Shown: positions 25,979 through 37,262, counted from the stretch's first letter. The stretch is DNA of 64,000 nucleotides from Pararhodobacter zhoushanensis (GCF_003990445.1 NZ_REEZ01000002.1:65121-129120), one strand, 5' to 3'. Notes: a model not told the origin generated them from the letters alone. A program made the numbers and translations.

Positions 25979-26401
25979 ATGCGCTTGATCTATGCCCTTG
26001 CCGCGGTCGCGGCTCTGTTTGTCACCCCGGTTCAGGCACTCGATTGTGCGGGGGGTCGCTATATCGCCGACGCCGAAATCGCACCAACGGCCGCGATGGG
26101 GCGGATCATGCGGGCGACGCAGTTCGCCTGGGACGGCGGGAGCCGCATCATGTTCGCCTGCAACCTGACCAACGGCGGAAGCCACGATTTCGAGCATTAC
26201 TGGAACATCTACGCCCGTGAGTTCAGCGCCGAATTCGCCGGGCTTTGTCTGATGCTGACCGGGGTCGACGGACGCGCCTGGTATTCCTGCGCCACCGCCA
26301 CCGCTGTCGAGCGCGCCCGCAACGCGACCCGGGGCTCGCGCGACTTCAGTCTGCGTTTCAGCGAGTGGCAGCCGGGGCTGCGCGCCAACGTCACCCGCTG
26401 A
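25979..26401 (+). CDS. Small exported protein of unknown function
   Basis: A 140-residue protein starting MRLIYALAAVAALFVTPVQA, a clear Sec signal cleaved before LDCAGG. The mature part has four cysteines (in LDCAG, FACNL, GLCLM, YSCAT) that could form two disulfides. I do not recognise the family. It stands alone between a terminator and the convergent tgt gene. Confidence 0.72.
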   Translation: MRLIYALAAVAALFVTPVQALDCAGGRYIADAEIAPTAAMGRIMRATQFAWDGGSRIMFACNLTNGGSHDFEHYWNIYAREFSAEFAGLCLMLTGVDGRAWYSCATATAVERARNATRGSRDFSLRFSEWQPGLRANVTR

Positions 26402-26432
26402 CCGCGCCCCGCCGGGGACGCTGCCGCGCCGC

Positions 26433-27626
<1,194 letters not shown>

Positions 27627-27644
27627 TCACGGCACACTCGCCCT

Positions 27645-28415
27645 ATGAGCGAGAATGTAACGAGTACCTGCACAAACGGCGTGTTGACCCTCACCTTGGG
27701 TGGCGGCAAGGCCCATCCCCTGTCCCGCGCGATGATCGCGGCGCTGCACGGCGCTATTTCGGCGGCGCAGCACGACACTCTGGTCCGGGTGATCGTCATC
27801 GACGGCCCCGGTTCGATCTTCTGCGCCGGGCACGATCTGAAAGAGATCGCCCGGCACCGCGCGGATGCCGATCAGGGCCGGGCCTATCTGACCGATCTGT
27901 TCGACTCCTGCGCCGCGCTGATGCTGGAGATCACCAACAGCAGCCGTCCGGTGATCGCACAGGTCGAAGGGATCGCCACGGCCTCGGGGCTGCAACTGGT
28001 CGCCGCCTGCGATCTGGCCATTGCCGCCGACAGCGCGCGCTTCTGCCTGCCGGGGATCACGCGCGGCGGGTTCTGCACCACGCCGGGCGTTGCCGTGGCA
28101 CGCGCCGTGTCGCGCAAACACCTGATGGAGCTGCTGCTCTCGGGTGAAAACCGCGGCGCGGTCTGGGCGCTCAACGCCGGGTTGGTGAACGAAGTGGTCG
28201 CCCCGGATGCGCTGGCTGCCCGTGTGGCCGAGGTCGCGACGCAACTGGCCGCGCGCATCACGCCGGTGTCGCAGGCGGGAATTGCGGCGACCAAGGCGCA
28301 TCTGGACCTGTCGCTTGCCGACGCCTATGCGCTCGCAACCCGCGAAATGATCGAGCATTTCATGGACGACAGGCTGCAGGCGCAGGATAAAACCTCTCGC
28401 TTTGCCGCAGGCTGA
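27645..28415 (+). CDS. ECHDC3-like enoyl-CoA hydratase/isomerase family protein
   Basis: A 256-residue crotonase-fold protein. The oxyanion segments CAGHDLKE and ATASGLQLVAACDLA are present. The two catalytic glutamates of true enoyl-CoA hydratase are absent: the GGGCE position reads ASGLQ (Gln) and the PE position reads PG. The stretch LPGITRGGFCTTPG matches my recollection of the ECHDC3 subgroup. It is therefore unlikely to hydrate enoyl-CoA in the usual way. The 81-base divergent gap to tgt shows no clear ribosome-binding site before ATG 27645. Confidence 0.85.
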   Translation: MSENVTSTCTNGVLTLTLGGGKAHPLSRAMIAALHGAISAAQHDTLVRVIVIDGPGSIFCAGHDLKEIARHRADADQGRAYLTDLFDSCAALMLEITNSSRPVIAQVEGIATASGLQLVAACDLAIAADSARFCLPGITRGGFCTTPGVAVARAVSRKHLMELLLSGENRGAVWALNAGLVNEVVAPDALAARVAEVATQLAARITPVSQAGIAATKAHLDLSLADAYALATREMIEHFMDDRLQAQDKTSRFAAG

Positions 28416-28520
28416 ACGGCGCGAAAACCGGGCCCGGGTCACAAACTCCCGCGCACCCCTTTACGCATCCATGGCATAATCCTATATCTTCGGTCAGGAA
28501 TTACAGGAACCGAGAGACGG

Positions 28521-28889
28521 ATGGACGCGTCGCAGAACACCACCCCGGCCGAAGGCAGCCCGCTGATTGCCCCGTCGACCACCGACCACCCGCTTTATGA
28601 AGCGGTGGTTGACGCGTGCCGCACGGTCTTTGACCCGGAAATCCCGGTCAATATCTATGACCTCGGTCTGGTCTATACCGTCACCATCGACCCCGAGAGC
28701 AAGGTCAAGATCATCATGACCCTGACCGCTCCGGGCTGCCCGGTCGCCGGCGAGATGCCCGGCTGGGTGCAAGACGCGGTGGGCGCAGTGCCCGGCGTGC
28801 AGGACGTCGACATCGACATGACCTTTGATCCGCAATGGGGCATGGATATGATGTCGGATGAGGCCCGCCTCGAATTGGGATTCATGTAA
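28521..28889 (+). CDS. sufT: SUF-associated MIP18/DUF59 protein (SufT-like)
   Basis: A 122-residue protein with DPEIPVNIYDLGLVY and TLTAPGCPVAGEMP, the conserved DUF59 motifs with their single reactive Cys. Such proteins aid maturation of Fe-S proteins under high demand. The gene is followed after five bases by an A-type carrier, a typical end of a suf operon; the core sufBCDS genes are not in the window. Confidence 0.92.
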   Translation: MDASQNTTPAEGSPLIAPSTTDHPLYEAVVDACRTVFDPEIPVNIYDLGLVYTVTIDPESKVKIIMTLTAPGCPVAGEMPGWVQDAVGAVPGVQDVDIDMTFDPQWGMDMMSDEARLELGFM

Positions 28890-28894
28890 GAATT

Positions 28895-29290
28895 ATGTTC
28901 GGCATCCCCGGAAAATCCCCCGTCACCCTGACCCCAGCCGCCGAGCGCCACGTCGCCCGGCTGATGGCGTCGCAGGGCAAGATGGGCCTGCGTATCGGCG
29001 TCAAGAAAGGCGGCTGCGCGGGCATGGAATACACCATGGACTTCGCCGACGAGATCGCGGCGCATGAAGAGATCGTCGAGCAGGGATCGGCCCGCGTGCT
29101 GATCGCGCCGATGGCGCAGATGTTCCTGTTCGGCACCGAGATCGACTATGAGGTCGGGCTGCTGGAAGCGGGCTTCAAGTTCCGCAATCCCAACGTGTCC
29201 GAGGCTTGCGGCTGCGGCGAAAGCGTCAAGTTCGACGATGTCGAGACGCTGAAAGCCCGGCTGGACGCGGCGAGCAAAGCCGCCGAGTAA
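28895..29290 (+). CDS. sufA: A-type iron-sulfur carrier (SufA/IscA family)
   Basis: A 131-residue carrier with the three conserved cysteines: one in KKGGCAGMEY and two in EACGCGESV near the end. It would accept nascent clusters and pass them to targets; ilvD, an Fe-S enzyme, lies 0.6 kb away but on the other strand. It is translated just after sufT. Confidence 0.93.
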   Translation: MFGIPGKSPVTLTPAAERHVARLMASQGKMGLRIGVKKGGCAGMEYTMDFADEIAAHEEIVEQGSARVLIAPMAQMFLFGTEIDYEVGLLEAGFKFRNPNVSEACGCGESVKFDDVETLKARLDAASKAAE

Positions 29291-29365
29291 CGCCCTTTGC
29301 GCGCGCCCGGGGGCCAGCCCCCGGACCCCCGGGATATTTGGGGAGCAAAGAGCGGCGAATTTAGT
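29291..29365. repeat. Palindromic intergenic repeat, copy D (short)
   Basis: CCGGGGGCCAGCCCCCGG (29307-29324), then ACCCCCGGGATATTTGGGGA and GCAAAG, between the convergent ends of sufA and a GNAT gene. It is a compact member of the GGATATTT family with the GAGCAAAG-type right end. Confidence 0.75.
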
Positions 29366-29860
29366 TCAAATTTTCATGGTATTGCCATGTTCCGGGTGCC
29401 ACGCCTTGCGCTGCACAGCTGTGGCGGTCGCATAGTCGCGAAAGCCCATGGCCTCATAATACGCCAGCCCTTGCGCATTCTCGGTGCCGATCGAGGCATC
29501 GACGCCCGGCAACCCCTCGCGCAGAATGGTCGCGCGCGTCCCCTCGAAAAGCCCGCGCCCGATCCCGCGCCGTGCGGCGTCCGGCGCGATGTGGGTGCCG
29601 ATGATCCCCCACCCCGGCGTCACGTCATACGGATTGCCCGCACTGGCCCGCTTGAGCGACTGAAAGCCCAGCACCGTGCCACCAGCGTCAACCGCCAGCA
29701 GGCACGACAGACGCTCGGGATCGTCGATGTAGTGGGACAGGACATGCCCGACGGTCGCCGGGCGGCTGCGCTGCCCACTGGCGACCAGCGCCTGCAGCAC
29801 GCGCGCCATCCCCGCCGCATCGGCGGAGATGGCTTGTCTGAGGGTATACCCGGCGCTCAT
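29366..29860 (-). CDS. GNAT-family N-acetyltransferase
   Basis: A 164-residue acyltransferase. The acetyl-CoA loop [16 protein letters not shown] fits the R/Q-x-x-G-x-G/A motif, and [17 protein letters not shown] is the usual C-terminal segment. ATG 29860 overlaps the ilvD stop (ATGA), so it is coupled to ilvD. The substrate is unknown. Confidence 0.87.
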   Translation of the reverse strand: MSAGYTLRQAISADAAGMARVLQALVASGQRSRPATVGHVLSHYIDDPERLSCLLAVDAGGTVLGFQSLKRASAGNPYDVTPGWGIIGTHIAPDAARRGIGRGLFEGTRATILREGLPGVDASIGTENAQGLAYYEAMGFRDYATATAVQRKAWHPEHGNTMKI

Positions 29861-31698
29861 TCCTCGCCGGGAAGGATCCGCACGCCACCCTTGGCCGCCG
29901 ACGAGGCCAACATCGCATAGGCCTTGAGCGCCGTCGACACTTCACGCTTGCGCGGAGCCGCCGGTTTCCACGGCAGCGGCCCCTTGGCCTCGCGCCGGGC
30001 GGCCAGAACCGCGTCATCCACCGCCAGATTGATCGAGCGGTTGGGGATGTCGATCTCGATCCGGTCACCGGTTTCCACCAGACCGATCAGCCCGCCCTCT
30101 TCCGCTTCGGGCGAGGCATGGCCGATGGACAGCCCCGAGGTGCCGCCCGAGAAACGCCCGTCGGTCAGCAGCGCGCAGGCTTTGCCCAGACCCTTCGACT
30201 TGAGGTAGCTGGTCGGATACAGCATTTCCTGCATCCCCGGCCCGCCGCGCGGCCCCTCGTAGCGGATCACCACCACGTCGCCTTCGACCACCTTGCCGGT
30301 CAGGATCGCCGAGACAGCATCGTCCTGCGATTCGTAAACCTTGGCGGTGCCGTTGAACTTCAGGATGGAATCATCCACGCCCGCAGTCTTCACGATGCAG
30401 CCATCCAGCGCGATGTTGCCAAACAGCACGGCCAGCCCGCCATCCTTGGAAAACGCATCCTCGACCGAGCGGATCACGCCCGATTTGCGGTCCGAGTCCA
30501 GTTCCTTGTAGCGGTTGTCGGTGCTGAACGCCTGCGTGGTGCGCACGCCACCGGGGGCGGCACGGTAGAACTCGTCCACCTTGGGGTCGTTTGCCGTCTT
30601 GATGTCCCAGGTCGCAATCGCCTCGGCCATGGTCGCCGAATGCACGGTCGCCACATCGCCATGCAGCAGCCCGCCGCGGTGCATCTCGCCCAGAATGCCC
30701 ATGATGCCACCGGCGCGGTGGATGTCTTCCATGTGCACATTGGCGACCGACGGCGCGACCTTGCACAGCACCGGCACCTTGCGGCTGAGCCGGTCGATGT
30801 CATCCATGGTGAAGTTGACCTTGCCCTCATAGGCGATGGCCAAAAGGTGCAGCACGGTGTTGGTCGACCCGCCCATGGCGATGTCGAGGCTCATCGCGTT
30901 CTCGAACGCCTCGAAGGTGGCAACCTCACGCGGCAACAGCCCTGCCTCGTTGCCCTCGTAGTGACGCTTGGTGATGTCGACGATGCGACGACCGGCCTCA
31001 AGGAAGATCTCCTTGCGGTCGGCGTGCGTGGCCAGCATCGAGCCGTTGCCGGGCAGGCCCAGACCCATGGCCTCGGCCAGGCAGTTCATCGAGTTGGCGG
31101 TGAACATGCCCGAGCACGAACCGCAGGTCGGGCAGGCGTTCTTTTCGAACTCGTCAACCTCGGCGTCGGAATATTTGTCATCGGCCGCGGCGACCATGGC
31201 GTCGATCAGGTCAACCGACTTGACCAGATCTCCGATCTGCACCTTGCCGGCCTCCATCGGGCCGCCCGAGACGAAGATCGTCGGGATGTTGAGACGCATG
31301 GCGGCCATCATCATACCCGGCGTGATCTTGTCGCAGTTCGAGATACAGACCATCGCATCGGCGCAATGGGCGTTGACCATGTATTCGACGCTGTCGGCGA
31401 TCAACTCACGCGAGGGCAGCGAATAGAGCATGCCGTCATGGCCCATGGCGATGCCGTCATCGACCGCGATGGTGTTGAATTCCTTCGCGACGCCACCGGC
31501 TGCCTCGATCTCGCGGGCGACCATCTGGCCCAGATCCTTGAGGTGCACGTGACCGGGCACGAATTGGGTGAAGCTGTTGACGACGGCGATGATCGGCTTG
31601 CCGAAATCGCTGTCGGTCATGCCCGTGGCGCGCCAGAGGCCGCGGGCCCCGGCCATGTTGCGCCCGTGGGTGGATCGCCGGGAACGGTAATGCGGCAT
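29857..31698 (-). CDS. ilvD: Dihydroxy-acid dehydratase
   Basis: A 613-residue Fe-S enzyme of valine, leucine and isoleucine synthesis. The cluster cysteines are visible in [12 protein letters not shown] and [16 protein letters not shown], and the C-terminal half has [18 protein letters not shown] 31698, preceded by GAGGA, gives the standard MPHYRSR start; the open frame continues upstream without support. It pairs functionally with leuA elsewhere in the window. A GNAT gene is coupled to its end. Confidence 0.97.
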   Translation of the reverse strand: MPHYRSRRSTHGRNMAGARGLWRATGMTDSDFGKPIIAVVNSFTQFVPGHVHLKDLGQMVAREIEAAGGVAKEFNTIAVDDGIAMGHDGMLYSLPSRELIADSVEYMVNAHCADAMVCISNCDKITPGMMMAAMRLNIPTIFVSGGPMEAGKVQIGDLVKSVDLIDAMVAAADDKYSDAEVDEFEKNACPTCGSCSGMFTANSMNCLAEAMGLGLPGNGSMLATHADRKEIFLEAGRRIVDITKRHYEGNEAGLLPREVATFEAFENAMSLDIAMGGSTNTVLHLLAIAYEGKVNFTMDDIDRLSRKVPVLCKVAPSVANVHMEDIHRAGGIMGILGEMHRGGLLHGDVATVHSATMAEAIATWDIKTANDPKVDEFYRAAPGGVRTTQAFSTDNRYKELDSDRKSGVIRSVEDAFSKDGGLAVLFGNIALDGCIVKTAGVDDSILKFNGTAKVYESQDDAVSAILTGKVVEGDVVVIRYEGPRGGPGMQEMLYPTSYLKSKGLGKACALLTDGRFSGGTSGLSIGHASPEAEEGGLIGLVETGDRIEIDIPNRSINLAVDDAVLAARREAKGPLPWKPAAPRKREVSTALKAYAMLASSAAKGGVRILPGEE

Positions 31699-31883
31699 GC
31701 TGTGGTCCTCATGGCTGTGTCCGGCGCTGAATAGCGCAGATCGGGCGGCTTGGACAAGGAAGGTTGCCACCTGATCGCTTAGAAATCGTGCGTCACCGGG
31801 GCGGGATCAAGGGTTAGGGGGGATGCGCGCTTGGCCCCGGGGGGTGCATCGGGTTAACTATGGGCCAGAACAGGGAGACACAG

Positions 31884-32615
31884 ATGAGCCTTCGCAAACT
31901 CGCCGCCGGGAACTGGAAAATGAACGGGCGCATGCCCCAGCTGGCCGAAGCCATGGCACTGGCGGGCGCCCACCCGTCACCTTCGGTCGATGTCTTGCTC
32001 TGCCCGCCGGCCACCCTGCTGGCCCCGATGGCGCAGGCGATGCTGGGCAGCGCCGTGGCGGTCGGCGGGCAGGATTGCCACGCAGCGGTCAAGGGCGCGC
32101 ATACCGGCGATATCTCGGCCGAGATGCTGGCGGACGCGGGGGCATCCTATGTGATCCTCGGGCATTCCGAGCGCCGGGCGGACCATGGAGAGACCTCGGA
32201 CATGGTGGCCGCCAAGGTGCAGGCGGCCTGGGCTGCGGGACTGATCGCGGTGGTCTGTGTCGGGGAAACCGAAGCGCAGCGCGACGCAGGCGAGACCCTG
32301 GCGGTGATCGGCGCGCAGCTGGCCGGATCGCTGCCCGAGGGGGCGACGGCCGAGAACACCGTTGTCGCCTATGAACCCGTCTGGGCCATCGGCACCGGCC
32401 GCACCCCGACGCCCGAGCAGATCGCCGAAGTGCACGCCTTCCTGCGCGACAAGGCCCCCGATGCCGGTATCCGGCTGCTCTATGGCGGCTCGGTCAACCC
32501 CGGCAACGCCGCAACGATCTTCGCGCTGCCCAATGTCGAGGGCGCGCTGGTTGGCGGGGCCTCGCTGAAAGCGGCGGATTTCGGCCAGATCGTCAGCGCG
32601 CTGGAAGCGGCGTGA
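31884..32615 (+). CDS. tpiA: Triosephosphate isomerase
   Basis: A 243-residue glycolytic and Calvin-cycle enzyme. It shows AAGNWKMNG with catalytic Lys, VILGHSERR with catalytic His, [11 protein letters not shown] with catalytic Glu, and the phosphate loop [12 protein letters not shown] 31884 follows GGGAG. It stands alone and is followed by a palindromic repeat. Confidence 0.97.
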   Translation: MSLRKLAAGNWKMNGRMPQLAEAMALAGAHPSPSVDVLLCPPATLLAPMAQAMLGSAVAVGGQDCHAAVKGAHTGDISAEMLADAGASYVILGHSERRADHGETSDMVAAKVQAAWAAGLIAVVCVGETEAQRDAGETLAVIGAQLAGSLPEGATAENTVVAYEPVWAIGTGRTPTPEQIAEVHAFLRDKAPDAGIRLLYGGSVNPGNAATIFALPNVEGALVGGASLKAADFGQIVSALEAA

Positions 32616-32617
32616 AA

Positions 32618-32765
32618 AGAAGGGGGGCTGTCGGCCCCCCTCTTCGGCTAACGCCGAATTCACCCCCCGAGGATATTTAGGGACAGATGATGGGCGCGGT
32701 TAACGATGTGTTAACGCCCCTCTTTGCTCTATAAATATCCCGGGGGGTGATCGGCGTCTCGGAAA
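32618..32765. repeat. Palindromic intergenic repeat, copy E (inverted pair, mixed ends)
   Basis: Hairpin AGGGGGGC-loop-GCCCCCCT (32621-32641), then CGAATTCACCCCCCGAGGAT, ATTTAGGGACAGATGATGGG, GGTTAAC, GTTAACGCCCC, and an inverted core ending TAAATATCCCGGGGGG. The two arms differ: GACAGATGATG on the left, AGAGCAAAGA on the right. More GC-rich palindromes continue to about 32845, before rnr. Confidence 0.82.
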
Positions 32766-32902
32766 CGCGCCGGTGGCGCGTTTCAGCCGAGAACGCCGCG
32801 CCCGTGGCGCGGCTGTGGGGGGGGCTGGCCCCCGGGGCCGGTGCAGGGCGCGCGCTTGCCTTTCTGCGTGACGCCACGCGGCCCGCGTGGTAGCGCGAAA
32901 GC

Positions 32903-35134
32903 ATGACCCGCTTGCCCTCAAAAGAAGACCTCGCCCGCTGGCTTTCCGAACAGGACGGCCGTCCCACGATGCGCGACATCGCGCATGCGCATGGCATCAA
33001 GGGGGGCGCGGCCAAGATCGACCTCAAGCGCCTGCTGGCCGAGCTGGAGTCCGAGGGCCTGTATGAGCGCCGCAAGCGCCGGTCACGGGACGCAGGCTTA
33101 CCGCCGGTGGCGATCATCCGCGTGACCGGCCCCGATGCGCAGGGCGATCTGATGGCCGAGCCGGCCGAGTGGCAGAGCGAGGACACCCCGCCGCCCATTC
33201 TGGTCATCGCGCGCCCCGATCTGCCCGCCTTCGGGCGCGGCGACCGGGTTCTGGCCAAGCTGATCGCGACGAAGGACGGCGTGCACGCCCATCCGATCCG
33301 CAAGCTGCAATCGGGTCCGGCGGCGGTGCTGGGGATTTACCGCGCGGGGTCGGAGGGTGGGCGCATTCTGCCCATCGACAAGGGCGCCGACATGGAATGG
33401 CGCGTGTCCGTCGCGGACTCGCAGGGTGCCAAGGACGGCGAGCTGGTCGAGGCCGAGCAGACCGCCCCCGCCCGCATGGGCCTGCCCCGCGCACGCATCC
33501 TCAAGCGGCTGGGCGACCCCGGCGCGCCGCGCGCGGTCAGCCTGATCGCGATCCACCAGCACGGCATCCCCGACCATTTCCCGCCCGAGGTCATCGCCGA
33601 GGCCGAAGCCGCCCCTACCCTGCCCAAGGGCAAGCGCGAGGATCTGCTGGACCTGCCGCTGCTGACCATCGACCCCTGGGATGCCCGCGACCATGACGAT
33701 GCGGTTTGCGCCGCGCCCGATCCGGACAGCAAGGGTGGCTACATCGTCTGGGTCGCCATCGCCGATGTCGCCGCCTATGTGCGCCCGAATTCCGAGCTGG
33801 ACCGCGAGGCGCGCAAACGCGGCAATTCCAGCTACTTCCCCGACCGCGTGGTGCCGATGCTGCCCGACCGGCTGTCAGGCGATCTGTGCAGCCTGCATGA
33901 GGGGGTCGAGCGCCCCGTCCTTGCCGTGCGTCTCAGCGTTAACGCGCAGGGGGAAAAGACCGCGCATCGTTTCGTGCGTGGCCTGATGCGTTCGCGTGCC
34001 TCGCTGAGCTATGAGCAGGCGCAGGCGGCGTTCGAGGGTCAGCTGGATGACGCAACTGAACCGCTGGCCGAGGGGCTGAGCCATCTCTACGCCGCCTGGC
34101 ACGCCACGCTCAAGGCCCGCGCCGCGCGCCAGCCGCTGGAGCTGGACCTGCCCGAGCGCAAGATCATTCTGGGCGAGGATGGCAAGGTGACGTCGGTCGC
34201 CTTCAAGGACCGGCTCGACGCCCACAAGGTGATCGAGGAATTCATGGTGATGGCCAATGTCGCCGCCGCCGAGGAGCTGATCGCCCGCCGCTCGCCCCTG
34301 CTGTTCCGCGTGCACGAAGAACCGTCGCAAGAGAAGCTGGAAGCGCTGCGCGAGGTGGCTGCCGGGGCCGGGCTGACGCTGGCCAAAGGGCAGGTCTTGC
34401 AGACCCGGCACCTGAACCAGTTGCTCGCCGCCGCCGAGGGCGGCGAGTTCGACGAGCTGATCAACATCGCCACCCTGCGCTCGATGACGCAGGCCTATTA
34501 CGGCGCGGAAAACTTTGGCCATTTCGGGCTGGCCCTGCGCAACTACGCGCATTTCACATCACCGATCCGGCGCTATTCGGACCTGATCGTGCACCGCTCG
34601 CTGATCTCGGCCCATAAATGGGGCAATGACGGTTTCAGCGACTGGGACATTGAGCATCTGGCGGAAACCGCGACGCAAATCTCAGAGACCGAGCGCCGCT
34701 CGATGACCGCCGAGCGCGACACAACCGACCGCTATCTGGCCGCCTTCATGGCCGACCGGATCGGCGCGGTGTTCAAGGGCCGTATCGCCGGGGTAGCGCG
34801 GTTCGGGCTGTTCGTGAAGATGGACGAGACCGGCGCGGATGGTCTGGTGCCGATCCGCACGCTGGGTGATGAGTATTTCCGCCATGACGCCGACACGCAG
34901 ACGCTGACCGGCGAGCGCTCGGGCAATGTGCTGGGGCTGGGGCAGCGGGTGGTGGTCAAGCTGTCCGAGGCCGAGGCGATGACCGGCGGGTTGCTCTTGG
35001 AGCTGATCGAGGTCGAGGGCACGCCGATGGCCCGGCCCCGCCGCCACAAGGGTAAAGGCTATGCCCCGCGCAAGGGCGCGGCGGCGAAGGCGGGCAAGAT
35101 CAAGGCGCGGCGCAAGCGCGAGCGTCAGCGTTAG
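32903..35134 (+). CDS. rnr: Ribonuclease R
   Basis: A 743-residue 3'-5' exoribonuclease. An N-terminal winged-helix region (residues 1-70) is followed by cold-shock domains, the RNB domain with the metal-binding aspartates in DPWDARDHDDAV (near residue 255) and TSPIRRYSDLIVHR, an S1 domain (VFKGRIAGVARFGLFVKM) and a basic Lys/Arg-rich tail. It degrades structured RNA, including decaying rRNA and mRNA. Its stop overlaps the convergent oxidoreductase stop. Confidence 0.95.
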   Translation: MTRLPSKEDLARWLSEQDGRPTMRDIAHAHGIKGGAAKIDLKRLLAELESEGLYERRKRRSRDAGLPPVAIIRVTGPDAQGDLMAEPAEWQSEDTPPPILVIARPDLPAFGRGDRVLAKLIATKDGVHAHPIRKLQSGPAAVLGIYRAGSEGGRILPIDKGADMEWRVSVADSQGAKDGELVEAEQTAPARMGLPRARILKRLGDPGAPRAVSLIAIHQHGIPDHFPPEVIAEAEAAPTLPKGKREDLLDLPLLTIDPWDARDHDDAVCAAPDPDSKGGYIVWVAIADVAAYVRPNSELDREARKRGNSSYFPDRVVPMLPDRLSGDLCSLHEGVERPVLAVRLSVNAQGEKTAHRFVRGLMRSRASLSYEQAQAAFEGQLDDATEPLAEGLSHLYAAWHATLKARAARQPLELDLPERKIILGEDGKVTSVAFKDRLDAHKVIEEFMVMANVAAAEELIARRSPLLFRVHEEPSQEKLEALREVAAGAGLTLAKGQVLQTRHLNQLLAAAEGGEFDELINIATLRSMTQAYYGAENFGHFGLALRNYAHFTSPIRRYSDLIVHRSLISAHKWGNDGFSDWDIEHLAETATQISETERRSMTAERDTTDRYLAAFMADRIGAVFKGRIAGVARFGLFVKMDETGADGLVPIRTLGDEYFRHDADTQTLTGERSGNVLGLGQRVVVKLSEAEAMTGGLLLELIEVEGTPMARPRRHKGKGYAPRKGAAAKAGKIKARRKRERQR

Positions 35135-36333
35135 AAGCGGCTCGGGCTGAGGGCAGGCAGCGGGGCTCCCCCTGCCAGAGCACGGCTGACCAGCTCGGCG
35201 GTTTTGGGCGCCAGCGTCAGGCCGATGTGGCCGTGACCGAAGGCCAGCACCAGACCTTTGCGCGCCGTGCCGACCACCGGCAGGCTGTCGGGGATCGACG
35301 GGCGCAGGCCCATCCAGCGGCGAGAGGGTGGCGGCAGGTCGGGGAAGACGCTGCGCACGGCGTCTTCCAGACGGTCCCAGCGATGCGCGGATGGCGGTGC
35401 GTCGATGCCGCCGAGTTCCACGGTTCCGGCGGCACGCAACCGGCCCTGCATCGGGGTGAAATAGAAGCCCCGGCTGGCCGGGCAAAAGGGCCGGGTCAGC
35501 GGGGCTACGCCGTCAAATTCAAGGTGATAGCCGCGCTCGGCGGTCAGCGGGATACGGATGCCCAACGGGCGCAGCAGCGACGCCGACCACGCGCCAGCGG
35601 CAAGAACGACGGTGTCTGCCTCGACCCCTTCGCCGGTGGCCAGCCCGATCCGCCAGCCCGCCCCGACCGGCTCCAGGGCCGTCACGCGCGCCGTAAGACG
35701 CTCGGGGCCTGCCGCTTCGATCCGGGTGAGCATGGCGGCCGGGTCGGTCAGCCAGATCGTGCCGGGGAACAGCGCGGCCCCGGCAAAGCGGCCTTCGGGC
35801 AGCGCGGGTTCCAGCGCCTGCAGCGCCTCGGCCCCCAGCATATCCACTGCCACGCCCAGAGAGCGCCGCCGCGCCATCCCCGCCTGCGCGCCGGCCAGCG
35901 CCTCGGGCGTGTCATAAGCGTAAAGCGCGCCGCGATCCTGCAACAGATCCGCCCCGCCCACCGCTGCCGCCAAGGCGCGCCAATCGGCATCCGCGCCCGC
36001 CAGCAACCCGGCCAGCGCCTGCCGGTTGGCCTGCGCCCTGCCCGGCAGCGATTGCCGCGCGAACCGTAAAAGCCACGGCACCAGCCCCAGCGCCGACGGG
36101 CGGTGGATCGCCAGCGGGCTGTCGCGGTTGAACAAGAGCCGGGGCAGATCGCGCAGCACGTCGGGCGTGCCGACCGGGTCCACCGCATACGTCGCAATCG
36201 TGCCCGCGTTGCCGGTCGAGGCGCAATGCGGCTGCCCCTCGCGGGCGATGACGATGACGCCATGCCCCTCATCGGCCAGCCGATGCGCGATGGTCAGACC
36301 GATGATCCCCGCGCCGACAACCGCAATCTGCAT
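35131..36333 (-). CDS. FAD-dependent oxidoreductase (DadA/DAO-like)
   Basis: A 400-residue flavoprotein of the DAO superfamily. The FAD loop VVGAGIIGLTIAHRLADEG is at residue 5, TADTVV-type substrate-domain segments follow, and GLRPSIPDSLPVVG plus the C-terminal GHGHIGLTLAPKTAEL resemble D-amino acid dehydrogenase. ATG 36333 shares a base with the upstream ghrA-like stop (TGATG). It is the last gene of a seven-gene coupled run starting at mreB. Substrate not determined; a D-amino acid would fit the cell-wall context (inference). Confidence 0.82.
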   Translation of the reverse strand: MQIAVVGAGIIGLTIAHRLADEGHGVIVIAREGQPHCASTGNAGTIATYAVDPVGTPDVLRDLPRLLFNRDSPLAIHRPSALGLVPWLLRFARQSLPGRAQANRQALAGLLAGADADWRALAAAVGGADLLQDRGALYAYDTPEALAGAQAGMARRRSLGVAVDMLGAEALQALEPALPEGRFAGAALFPGTIWLTDPAAMLTRIEAAGPERLTARVTALEPVGAGWRIGLATGEGVEADTVVLAAGAWSASLLRPLGIRIPLTAERGYHLEFDGVAPLTRPFCPASRGFYFTPMQGRLRAAGTVELGGIDAPPSAHRWDRLEDAVRSVFPDLPPPSRRWMGLRPSIPDSLPVVGTARKGLVLAFGHGHIGLTLAPKTAELVSRALAGGAPLPALSPSRF

Positions 36334-37262
36334 CAATAACCCGTCGTGCGGTCGACAAGGTGCAGCAGCGGCTCGCCCGCCTGCAACCGGCGCAGGTTCT
36401 CGGCGACGACGCGGGCGGCGGTTTCGGGCCGGGTTTCGGCGGCGATATGGGGGGTCACGGTGACGCGCGGATGCGCCCAGTAAGGATGCTCGGGCGGCAG
36501 CGGTTCGACCCGGAACACATCGAGCACCGCCTGCCCCACCTGCCCCGTATCCAGCGCCGCCAGCAGCGCGTCATCGTCGATCAGCGGACCGCGCCCCGGG
36601 TTGATGATCGTGGCGCCCTGCGGCAGCCAGCCCAGCGTCTCGGCGTTCAGGATATTCTCGGTCTCGGCGGTCTTGGGCAGCAGTGTCACCACGATCTGCG
36701 CCCGGCTCAGCACATCGCGCAGACCCTCGGGCCCGTGGTGGCACGCGATCCCCGGCACGTCCTTGGCCGTCCGGCTCCAACCCAGCACCGGGAAGCCCAA
36801 AGCGGCCAGCGCCTGCCCGCAGGTCGCGCCCAGCGCACCCAGACCCAGCATCGCCACCGGGCGCTCCCCTGCCAGCGGCGGGGCCACCGGCTCCCACTCG
36901 CCCGATTGCTGGGCCAGCGCGCGGTCCATGCCGATATGCGCGCGCATCGCATAGGCGACAACGTATTCGACCATCGACTGCGTCAGGCCCGGATCAACCA
37001 TCCGGCACAAAGGCTGGGTCAGGGTCTGGTTGGTGACGATCCTCTCAACCCCGGCCCACAGGCTGAGCACCGCCTTGCAGTTGACGTAGGGGGTGAAGTC
37101 GTCCGGCGTCTCGCCGCCCGGCGCGTAGATCATCGCGTCAACCTCGGCCGGATCGGCCTCGCGCAGCAAATCGGCCTGCACGCCAGCCTCGGCCAGTGCT
37201 GCCCGCAAGGGGGCCTCCCACTGCGGCCAACGCCAGTCTCCGGCGGAAAACAGAACCTTCAT
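36333..37262 (-). CDS. ghrA: Glyoxylate/hydroxypyruvate reductase A-like D-2-hydroxyacid dehydrogenase
   Basis: A 309-residue NAD(P)H-dependent reductase. The Rossmann loop MLGLGALGATCGQAL is near residue 138. The catalytic Arg lies in INPGRGPLIDD, the Glu in VFRVEPLPPEHPYW and the His in VTPHIAAETRP. The family reduces glyoxylate, hydroxypyruvate and other 2-keto acids. Its ATG overlaps the rodA stop (ATGA), an unexpected coupling of metabolism to a cell-shape operon. Confidence 0.88.
   Translation of the reverse strand: MKVLFSAGDWRWPQWEAPLRAALAEAGVQADLLREADPAEVDAMIYAPGGETPDDFTPYVNCKAVLSLWAGVERIVTNQTLTQPLCRMVDPGLTQSMVEYVVAYAMRAHIGMDRALAQQSGEWEPVAPPLAGERPVAMLGLGALGATCGQALAALGFPVLGWSRTAKDVPGIACHHGPEGLRDVLSRAQIVVTLLPKTAETENILNAETLGWLPQGATIINPGRGPLIDDDALLAALDTGQVGQAVLDVFRVEPLPPEHPYWAHPRVTVTPHIAAETRPETAARVVAENLRRLQAGEPLLHLVDRTTGY

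Noticed and set aside
30118-31734. 538-codon plus-strand frame opposite ilvD
   Set aside because: Shadow of ilvD; His/Val/Arg-rich translation, no motif, no ribosome-binding site.
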